Positions 33,724-42,368 of a DNA stretch of 64,000 nt are shown here, in pieces. This DNA is from Micromonospora radicis (GTDB taxonomy: Bacteria; Actinomycetota; Actinomycetes; Mycobacteriales; Micromonosporaceae): assembly GCF_003583405.1 (NCBI RefSeq), contig NZ_QXEC01000029.1, forward strand, positions 1 to 64,000. Reading direction: 5' to 3'. The translations under genes were made by a program, and so were the position numbers. Numbering within the stretch: position 1 is the stretch's first letter; each line of letters opens with the position of its first letter. The notes under the pieces were generated by a model. The model was given only the letters and a program-made list of their open reading frames with translations, was not told the origin of the DNA and searched no databases.

Positions 33724-34437
33724 CTACAGGGAGGCGCGGGCGGAGAAGGCGATGCTGGCGAGCAGGAAGCCGCCGTTGACCAGGGTGAACGCCACCAGCA
33801 CCCAGAACACGAGCGCCGGGGCGACGGCCAGCACCAGGGCGGCGGCGAAGATCACCGCGCCGTAGTCGCGGACCAGCTTGACCAGGCGTACCGGCAGGGA
33901 CGTGGAGGTGACCATGCTGGCCGCGTTCGGGCCGGCCTGCATCACCGAGGTGACCAGGTTGACCATCCAGGTGCCGGCGAACGCGGCAACCAACCACACG
34001 GGCGTCGACGGCACCTGCGCCACGGCGGTCGCCGACAGCGCGGCGACCAGGGCGATCTGGGCGGCCACGTCACAGAGCACGTCGACCCGGGCGCCGGCCG
34101 CGCTGCCCTGCCCGGTCACCCGGGCCAGCTGCCCGTCGGCGCAGTCCAGGGCGTACGCGATCTGCCAGCCGACCAGGGCGAGCAACCCGACCACCCAGGC
34201 CGGTACGTCCCCGGCGGCGACCGGGCCGGCGAGGGCGACCACGGTGACCGAGGTGGCCAACCCGAGCACCAGGTTGGTGATGGTCAGCGCGGTCGGCCGG
34301 AGCCCGAGGCGCTGGGCGACCAGCGCGAAGACCGCGCCGATCCACTGGCTTACCGACTCGCTGAACAGGCCACCGCCCCGGTTCACCCGGTGGAAGTCGG
34401 CGACCGTGGGGTGCGACGGCTCAGCCAAGGTGCTCAC
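33724..34437 (-). CDS. CDP-alcohol phosphatidyltransferase family protein
   Basis: 237 residues with about five or six membrane helices. The catalytic signature is complete in DCADGQLARVTGQGSAAGARVDVLCD, that is DGxxAR-x8-G-x3-D-x3-D. The enzyme moves an alcohol phosphate from a CDP-alcohol (or accepts one) at the membrane. GTG 34437 overlaps the dehydrogenase gene's end by 17 bases, indicating tight coupling. Third gene in the nucleotidyltransferase-dehydrogenase-phosphotransferase trio, so its donor is probably the nucleotide made by that pair. Confidence 0.9.
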   Translation of the reverse strand: MSTLAEPSHPTVADFHRVNRGGGLFSESVSQWIGAVFALVAQRLGLRPTALTITNLVLGLATSVTVVALAGPVAAGDVPAWVVGLLALVGWQIAYALDCADGQLARVTGQGSAAGARVDVLCDVAAQIALVAALSATAVAQVPSTPVWLVAAFAGTWMVNLVTSVMQAGPNAASMVTSTSLPVRLVKLVRDYGAVIFAAALVLAVAPALVFWVLVAFTLVNGGFLLASIAFSARASL

Positions 34438-35488
34438 GGAGGGCGTCAACGTAGTCTCCCAGCCGGGTACGAAGGTCGTCAGCGGACAACGCGAGGTGTT
34501 CGAGAATGGTGTAGCGGTCCGGTCGGGTACGCGGCGCGAAGGCCACCGCCTCGACGAACTGCTCGTCGGTGAGGCCGAGGTCGCTCGGCCGGGTGGCCAG
34601 CCCGTGCCGGTGCAGGCAGCGGGCGAGTTGGCCGAAGCGGTCCGGTTCGCCGCGCAGGAACGTGCAGAACAGGGCGCCGAGGCCGACCTGTTCCCCGTGC
34701 GAGCCGGTACCCGGGAAGAGGTGGTCGATGGCGTGCGAGATCTCGTGGTCGCCACCGCTGGCCGGGCGGCTGGAACCACAGATCGACATCGAGATCCCGC
34801 CGAGGATCAGCGCCTCGGCCAGCGTGGTGAGGAAACCGTCATCAGTGATCTTGCCAGGGTGGTTCACCAGGGCCTCTGCCCCGGTTCGGGCCAGCGTCAC
34901 GGCGAGCCCGTCGATCGGCTCGTCGCGTACCTGGTGGGCCAGCTCCCAGTCGGCGCAGGCGCTCAGGTTGCTCACCGCGTCACCGATACCGGCCTGGGTC
35001 TGCCGGTCCGGCCCGTTCTCCACGAAGTCGAGGTCGACCAGGACGGCGATCGGGATGTGTACGCCGTACGAGCCCTTGCCGCCCTCGTGGGTCAGCGACG
35101 CCACCGGGGAGGCGATGCCGTCGTTGGCCAGGCTGGTCGCCACCGTCACCATCGGGATGGCGTAGCGGGTGGCGGCGTACTTGGCAGTGTCGATGGTCTT
35201 GCCGCCGCCGACGCCGACCACCGCGTCGTAGTGCCGGCGGCGCAACTGGTCGCCCAGTTCGTTGGCCGAGTCGACGGTGCCGCCGGCCACCGTGAAGATG
35301 TCGGCCGAGCCGAGGGTGGGCCGACACAGCTCGACGATCTTCTCGCCCTGTCCGGGGCCGACCACCACCGCCACGTCGCCGCCGCCGGAGATCCGCCGGT
35401 CGGCCAGCAGCGCGCCCAGGTTCGCCACCGCGCCACGACGGACCTCGATCGACAGCGGCGTGGTGACCGTACGGGCTAGTAGCGGCAC
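34421..35488 (-). CDS. glycerol-1-phosphate dehydrogenase-like iron-containing alcohol dehydrogenase
   Basis: 355 residues from GTG 35488, overlapping the nucleotidyltransferase by 13 bases. The NAD(P) site is VGVGGGKTIDTAKYAA and the loop TSLANDGIASPVASL follows; the metal site is HEISHAIDHLFPGTGSHGEQVGLG with two or three His ligands. These features place it with AraM/EgsA-like G1P dehydrogenases of the dehydroquinate-synthase fold, which reduce dihydroxyacetone phosphate to sn-glycerol-1-phosphate. The substrate is inferred from family and neighbours, and another ketose or polyol phosphate is possible. Confidence 0.85.
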   Translation of the reverse strand: MPLLARTVTTPLSIEVRRGAVANLGALLADRRISGGGDVAVVVGPGQGEKIVELCRPTLGSADIFTVAGGTVDSANELGDQLRRRHYDAVVGVGGGKTIDTAKYAATRYAIPMVTVATSLANDGIASPVASLTHEGGKGSYGVHIPIAVLVDLDFVENGPDRQTQAGIGDAVSNLSACADWELAHQVRDEPIDGLAVTLARTGAEALVNHPGKITDDGFLTTLAEALILGGISMSICGSSRPASGGDHEISHAIDHLFPGTGSHGEQVGLGALFCTFLRGEPDRFGQLARCLHRHGLATRPSDLGLTDEQFVEAVAFAPRTRPDRYTILEHLALSADDLRTRLGDYVDALREHLG

Positions 35489-36240
35489 GCGATCTCCCGC
35501 GCCCGGGTCAGGTCGTCGTGGTTGTCGACCTCCACCCAGGAGACGTCCCCGATCGGTGCGGCCCGTACCTCGCCACCCCGCTCGGCGAACTCCTGGTAGC
35601 CGTCCTCGTAGTACAGGTTCGGGTCGCGCCGCCAGGTCGCCTCCAGCGCGTCGGCGAGCGGACCGGCGACCTGCGGCTCGATCAGCGTCGCGCCGATGTA
35701 CTCGCCGTACGCCTCGGCCGGGTCCATCAGCTTGGTGATCCGGGTGAGCTGCCCGGCGGCGTCGAAGGTGGTCTTCATCTCCTCCTCGGCCAGCGGCTTG
35801 AGGGTGTCGATCGCGAGCAGTACGCCGGGCCCGCGCGCGGCCAGCAGCGTCTTCTCGATGCTCACCGGGTGCACGGTGTCGCCGTTGACCAGCAGTACGC
35901 CCCGGGCGAACCAGTCGCGGGCCAGCCAGAGCGAGTAGGCGTTGTTCCACTCCTCGGCCTTGTCGTTGGGCACGAGGGTGAGCGTGACGCCGTACCTGCG
36001 CTCCAGCTCCGCCTGGCGTTCGCGGACCGCGTCGGCGGCGTACCCGACCACCACCACGATGTCGGTCAGCCCCACCTCGGCGAGGTTGCGCAGGGCGATG
36101 TCGAGGATGGTGATCTCGCCGTCCACCGGTACCAGCGCCTTGGGCAGGGTGTCGGTGTACGGGCGCAGGCGGCGACCGGCACCGGCTGCCAGCACCATCC
36201 CGACCATGCCGGCATCAGTTCCTGTTCTCGTGGCGTTCAC
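35476..36240 (-). CDS. sugar-phosphate/phosphoalcohol nucleotidyltransferase (LicC-like)
   Basis: 254 residues. VLAAGAGRRLRPYTDTLPKALVPVDG is the NTP-binding G-x-G-x-R-x-x-P-x-T...PK signature, and NAYSLWLARDWFARGVLLVNGDTVHP carries the metal Asp in NGD. It resembles CTP:phosphocholine or inositol-1-phosphate cytidylyltransferases. It is first of the overlapping trio, so it probably activates the product of the dehydrogenase for the CDP-alcohol enzyme. Confidence 0.88.
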   Translation of the reverse strand: MNATRTGTDAGMVGMVLAAGAGRRLRPYTDTLPKALVPVDGEITILDIALRNLAEVGLTDIVVVVGYAADAVRERQAELERRYGVTLTLVPNDKAEEWNNAYSLWLARDWFARGVLLVNGDTVHPVSIEKTLLAARGPGVLLAIDTLKPLAEEEMKTTFDAAGQLTRITKLMDPAEAYGEYIGATLIEPQVAGPLADALEATWRRDPNLYYEDGYQEFAERGGEVRAAPIGDVSWVEVDNHDDLTRAREIACRY

Positions 36241-36279
36241 CGGAGGAGGATAGCGCTGCCCGGGTCACCGCCGTCGGGG

Positions 36280-36417
36280 TCAGCCGGGTAGTGCCGCGAG
36301 GTCGGCGAGCAGCACCAGCCGTTCCTCGGCGTGCATCGCCGCGACGCACACCCGATCGAGGGCGGGGGCGACCAGTCCGGCGTACCGGTGCGCGGCGAGC
36401 CCGACGCTGTCGATCAC
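36280..36417 (-). CDS. very small protein coupled to the Nudix gene
   Basis: 45 residues: IDSVGLAAHRYAGLVAPALD then RVCVAAMHAEERLVLLADL. GTG 36417 overlaps the Nudix stop by four bases (GTGA). Codon use matches neighbours and the frame ends shortly before the nucleotidyltransferase gene. It is probably a helical accessory or a remnant of a C-terminal domain. I do not recognise a family. Confidence 0.5.
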   Translation of the reverse strand: MIDSVGLAAHRYAGLVAPALDRVCVAAMHAEERLVLLADLAALPG

Positions 36418-36863
36418 GAACGCGTCGACTCCAGGACCGCGAAGGCTCGCTCGGCGATCTGCCGGATCAGGCCGTCGTTGACGTCCCGATGCTCGTCGAG
36501 CACGTCGAGGTCGTCGGGGCCGAGCCAGCGGTACTCGGTGTGCTTGCCCGCCTCCAGCACCGGCGTCGACAGGTCACCGGCGACCCGGACCAGCCAGTCG
36601 CTCTCGATCCGGGTCAGCCCGTCGTCGCCGACGTACCGGTACTCGCCGACCGGGCCGAGGATCTCCGACACCTGCCAGCCGGTCTCCTCGGTGACCTCCC
36701 GGCGCAGGGCCTCCTCGAACGTCTCTCCCGGCTCCAGGTGCCCGCCGACGATGTCCCAGCAGTTGGGGAAGAGGCGGCGGTCCGGGGACCGGCGTTGGAA
36801 GAAGAGGCGTCCTTCGGGGTCGGCGATCAGCGCTCCGGCGCAGCGCAGCGGCTCGGTGGACAC
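36414..36863 (-). CDS. Nudix hydrolase
   Basis: 149 residues from GTG 36863. The Nudix box is complete: GGHLEPGETFEEALRREVTEETGW (G-x5-E-x7-REUxEExGU; positions roughly 46-69). The N-terminal strand CAGALIADPEGRLFFQRRSPDRRLFPNCWDIVGG is typical of nucleoside-diphosphate-linked hydrolases acting on NTPs or sugar-nucleotides. It lies upstream of the tiny gene and the NTP transferase, so house-cleaning of nucleotide sugars fits. Confidence 0.9.
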   Translation of the reverse strand: MSTEPLRCAGALIADPEGRLFFQRRSPDRRLFPNCWDIVGGHLEPGETFEEALRREVTEETGWQVSEILGPVGEYRYVGDDGLTRIESDWLVRVAGDLSTPVLEAGKHTEYRWLGPDDLDVLDEHRDVNDGLIRQIAERAFAVLESTRS

Positions 36864-37078
36864 GTGAGAACAGTAACCGCAGGCCGCCAGCCGTGCCGAC
36901 CTACCGTCGGCGCCGGACCGGGCCGGTGAGGGGTTACCGATGCGCGGCGCGGACCGGTTGATCGAGCAGCAGGACCGGCTCACCGGGGCGGCCCGGATCA
37001 CCCGACCCGGTGGCTCAGGATGCGGACATCGTCGTGCCGTCCGCGTACGACCCGCCACCGCCCGTACGCTGAACAGCC

Positions 37079-38173
37079 ATGACCGCCGAGCAGTTGATCT
37101 CCTTCGCCCGTGGCGCGCCCTCGCTGGACATCGTCGATGTCGAGGGGCTCAAGGCCGCCGCCGTCCGCGCGTTCGACGCCGATCCCGCCGGGGTGACCGC
37201 GTACGGCACCTCCGTGGGTTACCTTCCGCTGCGCAGGTGGATCGCCGACAAGCACGGGGTCGAGGCCGAGCAGGTGTTGATCACCAATGGCTCGTTGCAG
37301 GCCGACGCCTTTCTCTTCGACCACCTGGTCCGCCCCGGCGACGCGGTGGTGGTGGAGCGGCCGACCTACGACCGCACCCTGCTGAACCTGCAGCGGATGG
37401 GTGGCGAGCTGCACGGGGTGACCGTCCAGCCGGACGGCCTGGACACCGCCGAGCTGCGCAAGTTGTTGGAGTCGGGGGTGCGTCCCCGGCTGGCGCACGT
37501 CATCCCGAACTACCAGAACCCGGCCGGTGTGACGCTCTCCCTGGACAAGCGGCGCGAGCTGCTCGACCTGGCCGCCGAGTTCGGCTTCACCATCTTCGAG
37601 GACGACCCGTACGCCGACATCCGGTTCCGTGGCGAGCGCCTGCCGTCGATGCTGTCGATGGACACTCGTGGTGTGGTGGTGCACGCCTCCAGCTTCACCA
37701 AGACCGTCTGCCCCGGTGTGCGGGTCGGTTACCTGGTGGGGCCGGCGGACCTGATCGCCGACATCGCGAAGAAGGCGACCAGCCTCTACATCTCGCCGGG
37801 CATGGTCTCGCAGGCGATCGTGCACCAGTTCTGTGTCTCCGGTCAGATCGACGCCTCGATCGAGACGGTCCGGGCGGCGCTCGGGGAGCGGGCCCGGGTA
37901 CTCGCCGAGTCGCTGCGCCGGCACATTCCCGAGGCCCGGTTCGTGGAACCGGACGGCGGCTACTTCCTCTGGGTCGAGCTGCCCGAGGACGTGGCGGTCG
38001 ACCGGCTCGCCCCGGCGGCGGCGGAGCGGGGTGTCGCGGTGGTCAAGGGCAGTGACTTCGTGGTCGACGGCGGGCGGCACGCGCTGCGGTTGGCCTTCTC
38101 GGCGGTGACCGCGGACCGGATCGACGAGGGTGTCCGGCGACTGGCCGAGGCCGTGGCGGCGGTCCGGAGCTGA
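37079..38173 (+). CDS. PLP-dependent aminotransferase, class I/II (LysN/MocR-type)
   Basis: 364 residues without an HTH. FARGAPSLDIVDVEGLKAAA, TSVGYLPLRRWIADKHG, NYQNPAGVTLSLDKRRELL and EDDPYADIRFRG are typical; the PLP lysine is in SSFTKTVCPGVRVGYLVGP. The fold matches 2-aminoadipate/valine-pyruvate aminotransferases and MocR C-domains. The ATG follows a divergent gap of 215 bases shared with the Nudix gene. The exact amino acid is unknown. Confidence 0.9.
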   Translation: MTAEQLISFARGAPSLDIVDVEGLKAAAVRAFDADPAGVTAYGTSVGYLPLRRWIADKHGVEAEQVLITNGSLQADAFLFDHLVRPGDAVVVERPTYDRTLLNLQRMGGELHGVTVQPDGLDTAELRKLLESGVRPRLAHVIPNYQNPAGVTLSLDKRRELLDLAAEFGFTIFEDDPYADIRFRGERLPSMLSMDTRGVVVHASSFTKTVCPGVRVGYLVGPADLIADIAKKATSLYISPGMVSQAIVHQFCVSGQIDASIETVRAALGERARVLAESLRRHIPEARFVEPDGGYFLWVELPEDVAVDRLAPAAAERGVAVVKGSDFVVDGGRHALRLAFSAVTADRIDEGVRRLAEAVAAVRS

Positions 38174-38175
38174 GT

Positions 38176-38197
38176 TTCTGTCGGGTTTCCGACAGAA
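38176..38197 (+). terminator. hairpin after the aminotransferase gene
   Basis: TTCTGTCGG and CCGACAGAA form a perfect 9-bp stem around GTTT, three bases after the stop codon. No T-tract follows. It is probably an intrinsic terminator or an RNA 3'-end stabiliser. Confidence 0.65.
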
Positions 38198-38517
38198 TGG
38201 CGATCCCAGCCGTCCCAGGACTCCCACTGGGGCGGCTCGCGGCCCACAATGCTGCGAGCGTCACTCATCACACGTGCCGAGATCGACGGCCGGCTCCGCC
38301 CGCCGAGAGTCTCGCCCGGTTCGGCCCGGCCGCCGGTGTGTCGGGGTGACGCGGCAGCACAACCCCCGCCCCCAACGGCGCCGGGCGGGCCGGATCGCCC
38401 CCTCACCCCCCTGAAGCGGTCCGGTCCGTCCGGCGCCACCCCTCCGCCGCGGGCGGCACTCCATGATCGGTCCGGCGGCGTACCCTGCAAGCCGCAGTCA
38501 GGTGCGGAGGGGGCGTG
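38198..38517. other. gap upstream of corA without a gene
   Basis: About 320 bases with no frame supported by a ribosome site or a recognisable product. The middle is C/G-homopolymer rich. GGAGGGGG lies 10 bases before the corA start, so the promoter is expected here. I saw no Mg-sensing leader structure. Confidence 0.4.
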
Positions 38518-39702
38518 ATGACGGATCGGATGCAGCAGGGTCGGTCGACCTCCACCGGCGGTCACCAGGTGTCGTCCACCGACGCGGGGCGCGCCGACAA
38601 CGGTCGGGTGCTCCGGCCCCGCAACTGGTCACCGGTGCGGGCCATGACCCGCCGGCTCAACTCCGACGGGTCACCGCCGACCACCGTCCCGACCGGGCCG
38701 GGGCGCAGCGCGATCGTCGACTGCGCGCTCTACCTGGACGGCCGGCGGCAACCCGGTGACCGGAACTACGCCGAGGCGCTGGCCGCCGCCCGCGAGGCGG
38801 AGAACGGCTTCGTCTGGCTCGGGCTGCACGAGCCGGAACTGGCCGAGATGAGCGAGATCGCCGCCACCTACGGGCTGCACGAGCTGGCCGTGGAGGACGC
38901 GGTCAAGGCCCGGCAACGGCCCAAGCTGGAGCGCTTCGGCGAGGTCAGCTTCCTGGTGTTGCGTACCGCGCGCTACTGCGAGCACACCGAGCTGACCGAG
39001 AACTCCGAGGTCGTGGAGACCGGTCAGGTGATGCTCTTCATCGGTCCGCACTTCCTGATCAGCGTCCGGCACGGGGACGCCTGCCGACTCGCCCCGGTCC
39101 GGGAGGAACTGGAGGCGCGGCGGGAGCTGCTGTCGCACGGCCCCTGGGCCGTCGCGTACGCGATCACCGACCGGGTCGTCGACCTCTACCTGGAGGTCGC
39201 CGACCAGCTCGAAGACGACATGGACGTGCTGGAGACGGAGGTCTTCGACCGCCAGTCCAGCGGCCGGATCCAACGGATCTACCAGATGAAGCGGGAACTG
39301 GTGGAGTTCAAGCGGGCGGTGATGCCGTTGCAGCGTCCGCTGCTCGCGCTGACCACGCAGATGAACCGGGACGTGCCCAAGGAGGTACGCCGCTACTTCC
39401 GCGACGTCCAGGACCACCTCAGCCGCTCCGTCGAGCAGGTCAACTCGTACGACGACCTGCTGAACTCGATCCTGCAGGCGCGGCTGGCCCAGGTGACCGT
39501 CGACCAGAACAACGACATGCGCAAGATCGCCGCGTGGGCCGCCATCGCCGCCGTCTGGACCGCGATCGCCGGCATCTACGGCATGAACTTCGACTTCATG
39601 CCGGAGCTGAAGGTGGTCTACGGCTACCCGGTGGTGCTGGCCCTGATGCTCACCATCTCACTGGCCCTGTACCGCTGGTTCCGCCGCAACGACTGGCTCT
39701 AA
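38518..39702 (+). CDS. corA: CorA-family magnesium/cobalt transporter
   Basis: 394 residues. The cytosolic funnel (residues ~60-320) is followed by two C-terminal helices with the YGMNF motif (G-M-N) in AIAGIYGMNFDFMPELK and the terminal RWFRRNDWL basic end. The length and the GMN signature are diagnostic. The N-terminal 60 residues are Thr/Ser/Gly-rich. ATG 38518 is preceded by GGAGGGG; GTG 38515 is adjacent. Some actinobacterial CorA carry zinc, so metal identity is not fixed. Confidence 0.95.
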   Translation: MTDRMQQGRSTSTGGHQVSSTDAGRADNGRVLRPRNWSPVRAMTRRLNSDGSPPTTVPTGPGRSAIVDCALYLDGRRQPGDRNYAEALAAAREAENGFVWLGLHEPELAEMSEIAATYGLHELAVEDAVKARQRPKLERFGEVSFLVLRTARYCEHTELTENSEVVETGQVMLFIGPHFLISVRHGDACRLAPVREELEARRELLSHGPWAVAYAITDRVVDLYLEVADQLEDDMDVLETEVFDRQSSGRIQRIYQMKRELVEFKRAVMPLQRPLLALTTQMNRDVPKEVRRYFRDVQDHLSRSVEQVNSYDDLLNSILQARLAQVTVDQNNDMRKIAAWAAIAAVWTAIAGIYGMNFDFMPELKVVYGYPVVLALMLTISLALYRWFRRNDWL

Positions 39703-39721
39703 TGCCGGTACCCCCGCCCCT

Positions 39722-39823
39722 CCCGCCGATCTCGCGGGCTCCGGCGACCGTCGCGTGGACCGGTCTGTCGCGCCGCGGCTGCCCGCCGCCGTGGACGGCG
39801 GCACCGGGTGCGAGATCGGCGGG
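39722..39823. terminator. nested hairpins between convergent genes
   Basis: A 14-bp perfect outer stem (CCCGCCGATCTCGC at 39722-39735 with 39810-39823) encloses a perfect 8-bp inner hairpin (39785-39792 with 39795-39802). It lies between corA and the convergent membrane-anchored gene and reads as a bidirectional terminator. Confidence 0.7.
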
Positions 39824-39842
39824 TCGGAGGAGGTGGGCGCGC

Positions 39843-40592
39843 TCAGGCGCGACCGTTGGAGCTGCTCGGCGACTTGTTGACCGCCTTGGTGAGGTCGTCG
39901 GCGGGACGACCACTGGTGCTACGGGCGCCCTCGGCGACCGACGGGACCTTGTCGGTGGGGGTCACCTTGGCCGGCGTGGCCGTCTTGGTGGTGGAGGCGC
40001 TGTCGCCGCCGGCCACCGCCGAACTGCCCGCACCGGTCGACACCTTGGCGGCACCCGCCGGTCCACCGGTGCGTACCTCGATGGTCTCCACCTCCTCGCG
40101 CATCGGTTCGAGTGACGCCGTCGTGTCGTACTCGGCCCAGACCTGCTGCTCCCGGTAACGCCGCAGGGCCATCGCGCCGGCCAGCCCGGCCACCGTGCCG
40201 GCGGCCAGCAGCCCGACCATCATGGGCCCGCTGCGGCGGGACTTCTTCTTCGCCTTCATCTTCTTCGCCTTTCTGCTGACCGCGGCCTGCTTGGCGGCGG
40301 CGGCCTTCTTGCCCGCGACGGCCTTGCTCGCCGCCTCGGTCTGCGCCTGCCGCACCGCCACGGCCAGCGGTGCGAGCGCCGCTGCCGCCGTGGCCAGTCC
40401 GCTCGACGCGCGGCCCGCGACCATGGTGGCCGCCGGCGTCACGGCGCCGCGGGCCGCCTCGACCCGCGGGCCGACCGTGGCACCGGCGCCCTTGGCCGCG
40501 TGCGTCGCGGCCAGGCGCAGATGACCGATGCCGCGGTTCAGCTCGACCCTGGCCAGTTGCCCCTGGGTCTTGCGCCGCCCGATTCCAAACAC
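39843..40592 (-). CDS. Ala/Lys-rich single-pass membrane protein of unknown function
   Basis: 249 residues from GTG 40592, with AGGAGG upstream. Ala-rich helical N-terminus (about 1-85, SSGLATAAAALAPLAVAVRQ), then a strongly basic Lys/Arg stretch (about 92-120, KKAAAAKQAAVSRKAKKMKA), one membrane helix (MMVGLLAAGTVAGLAGAMAL, about 123-142), and a Thr/Ser/Gly-rich acidic tail. It resembles histone-like or membrane-tether proteins of actinobacteria but no family motif is recognised. Confidence 0.75.
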   Translation of the reverse strand: MFGIGRRKTQGQLARVELNRGIGHLRLAATHAAKGAGATVGPRVEAARGAVTPAATMVAGRASSGLATAAAALAPLAVAVRQAQTEAASKAVAGKKAAAAKQAAVSRKAKKMKAKKKSRRSGPMMVGLLAAGTVAGLAGAMALRRYREQQVWAEYDTTASLEPMREEVETIEVRTGGPAGAAKVSTGAGSSAVAGGDSASTTKTATPAKVTPTDKVPSVAEGARSTSGRPADDLTKAVNKSPSSSNGRA

Positions 40593-40708
40593 GGTCCCAC
40601 CTCCTGGGAGTTGTCCTCTGTCATCCTCCACCTTCGGATGCCTCCGCATGTCCAGATCGGGCACATGGGAGGATCCGCATGGAACTGACCAACGAGTGAG
40701 GAGTACCC

Positions 40709-41239
40709 GTGGCCGAGGCTGTCTACGCCACCCTGCACACCAACGCCGGCCCGATCCGGCTGGAGCTCTTCGGCAACCACGCCCCCAAGACCGTCCGCAA
40801 CTTCGTCGAGTTGGCCGAGGGCACCCGCGAGTACACCGACCCGCGTACCGGCCAGCCGGGCAGCGGCCCGTACTACGACGGCACCATCTCGCACCGCGTG
40901 ATCGGTGGCTTCATGATCCAGATGGGTGACCCGACCGGTACCGGTCGCGGCGGCCCGGGCTACACCTTCGCCGACGAGTTCCACCCCGAGCTGCGCTTCG
41001 ACCGGCCGTACCTGCTGGCGATGGCGAACGCCGGGCCCGGCACCAACGGCTCGCAGTTCTTCATCACCGTCTCGCCGACGCCGCACCTGAACAACCGGCA
41101 CACCATCTTCGGTCAGGTGGCCGACGAGCAGTCCGCGAAGGTCGTCGACTCGATCGCCAACACCCCGACCGGCCCGAGTGACCGGCCGCTGCAGGATGTC
41201 GTCATCGAGCGCGTCGAGATCGAGCGCCAGGGGGCCTGA
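40709..41239 (+). CDS. cyclophilin-type peptidyl-prolyl isomerase
   Basis: 176 residues. GGFMIQMGDPTGTGRGGPGYTF, FDRPYLLAMANAGPGTNGSQFFIT and HLNNRHTIFGQV cover the active site (R/F/M/Q and the F..H region) of cyclophilins. There is no signal peptide, so it is the cytosolic form. Start GTG with GAGGAG upstream. It is divergent from the membrane-anchored protein gene. Confidence 0.96.
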   Translation: MAEAVYATLHTNAGPIRLELFGNHAPKTVRNFVELAEGTREYTDPRTGQPGSGPYYDGTISHRVIGGFMIQMGDPTGTGRGGPGYTFADEFHPELRFDRPYLLAMANAGPGTNGSQFFITVSPTPHLNNRHTIFGQVADEQSAKVVDSIANTPTGPSDRPLQDVVIERVEIERQGA

Positions 41240-41303
41240 TTCCCGGCGCGGTCGGGCTCGCCGCCCGGGCCTGGGCGCGGTGGGCCAAGGTACCTTTGCT
41301 CGC

Positions 41304-41339
41304 ATGACTGAGCGCTCGGGCACCTGGGGCCTGCGGTGA
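41304..41339 (+). CDS. possible 11-codon leader frame before the rhomboid gene
   Basis: ATG at 41304 reads MTERSGTWGLR then TGA, whose last bases overlap the rhomboid GTG start (GTGA at 41336-41339). This may be translated as a coupling leader, because no clear ribosome site precedes the rhomboid start. It may also be chance. Confidence 0.35.
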   Translation: MTERSGTWGLR

Positions 41340-42247
41340 GTGAGTCCCCGCCGACCACCCCGACCTGCTATCGCCACCCCGGCCGGGAGACGTACGTCAG
41401 ATGCACCCGGTGCGACCGGTCGATCTGCCCGGACTGCATGCGCGAGGCATCCGTCGGATTCCAGTGCCCGGAATGTGTGGCGGAGGGGCGTCGTAGCGTC
41501 CGGCCGGCGCGTACCGCCTTCGGTGGCGGTGCCGCCGGCCGGCACGGCTACGTGACGAAGACCCTGATCGCCATCAACCTGCTGGTCATGCTCGCCTCGA
41601 TCGCCTCCGATCGCGGTGGCGACGCGGCGGCCGGCGGCACCGGCTTCGGCGGCCTGCTGGGTGGTGGCACCCCGCTGACCGAGTGGGGCGCCGTCCTGGG
41701 GCGGGCGGTGTTCCTCGACGGCACCATCGGCGGGATCGCCGAGGGCCAGTGGTACCGCCTGGTCACCGCGATGTTCCTGCACTACGGCGTGCTGCACCTG
41801 CTGCTCAACATGTGGGCGCTCTGGGTGCTCGGCCGGTCGCTGGAAGCGGTGCTCGGCCCGCTGCGGTTCGCCGCGTTGTACCTGATCGCCGGCTTCGGCG
41901 GCAACGTCGCCGCGTACGTCTTCAGCGCGCCCAACCAGATGACCGCCGGAGCGTCCACCGCCATCTTCGGCCTCTTCGCGGCGACCTTCGTGATCATGCG
42001 GCGGTTGGGTCGGGACACCAGCGCAATCCTGCCGATCCTGGTGATCAACCTGATCTTCACGTTCGCCGTGCCGCAGATCTCGATCGCCGGTCACCTGGGC
42101 GGCCTGGTCTTCGGTGCCCTGATGGCCCTGGTGCTGGCGTACGCGCCGCGGGCGCACCGGACGCTGGTGCAGGCCTCCGGCAGCGCGCTGATCATGGTGG
42201 CGCTGCTCGGGCTGGCCCTGATCCGTACCGCCGCGCTGCTCGCCTGA
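41336..42247 (+). CDS. rhomboid family intramembrane serine protease with zinc-binding N-terminus
   Basis: 303 residues. A B-box-like zinc-binding N-terminus with paired cysteines (CYRHPGRETYVRCTRCDRSICPDC, then CPEC) is followed by six or seven helices. The catalytic Ser is in GASTAIFGLF and the His in GHLGGLVFGAL. HYGVLHLLLNMWALWVLG carries the HxxxN oxyanion His/Asn. This zinc-finger rhomboid architecture is frequent in actinobacteria. Confidence 0.95.
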   Translation: MSESPPTTPTCYRHPGRETYVRCTRCDRSICPDCMREASVGFQCPECVAEGRRSVRPARTAFGGGAAGRHGYVTKTLIAINLLVMLASIASDRGGDAAAGGTGFGGLLGGGTPLTEWGAVLGRAVFLDGTIGGIAEGQWYRLVTAMFLHYGVLHLLLNMWALWVLGRSLEAVLGPLRFAALYLIAGFGGNVAAYVFSAPNQMTAGASTAIFGLFAATFVIMRRLGRDTSAILPILVINLIFTFAVPQISIAGHLGGLVFGALMALVLAYAPRAHRTLVQASGSALIMVALLGLALIRTAALLA

Positions 42248-42368
42248 GGGCCGCTGGACCCGGCCGCGTTCAACCGTCTGCCGCGTCCCCCGCCCGCAGG
42301 CTTCAGCCGCCCGTAGGGTTCGGTCGGCAACGGGTTCGGCCGGCCGCGGGTTCGGCCGGCCGCGGGAT

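Noticed and set aside
29525..36240. Complete capsule or antibiotic biosynthetic cluster
   Set aside because: There is a sugar transferase, one GT4 and a polyol-phosphate trio, but no flippase, polymerase, PKS or NRPS genes, so it is treated as scattered envelope genes.
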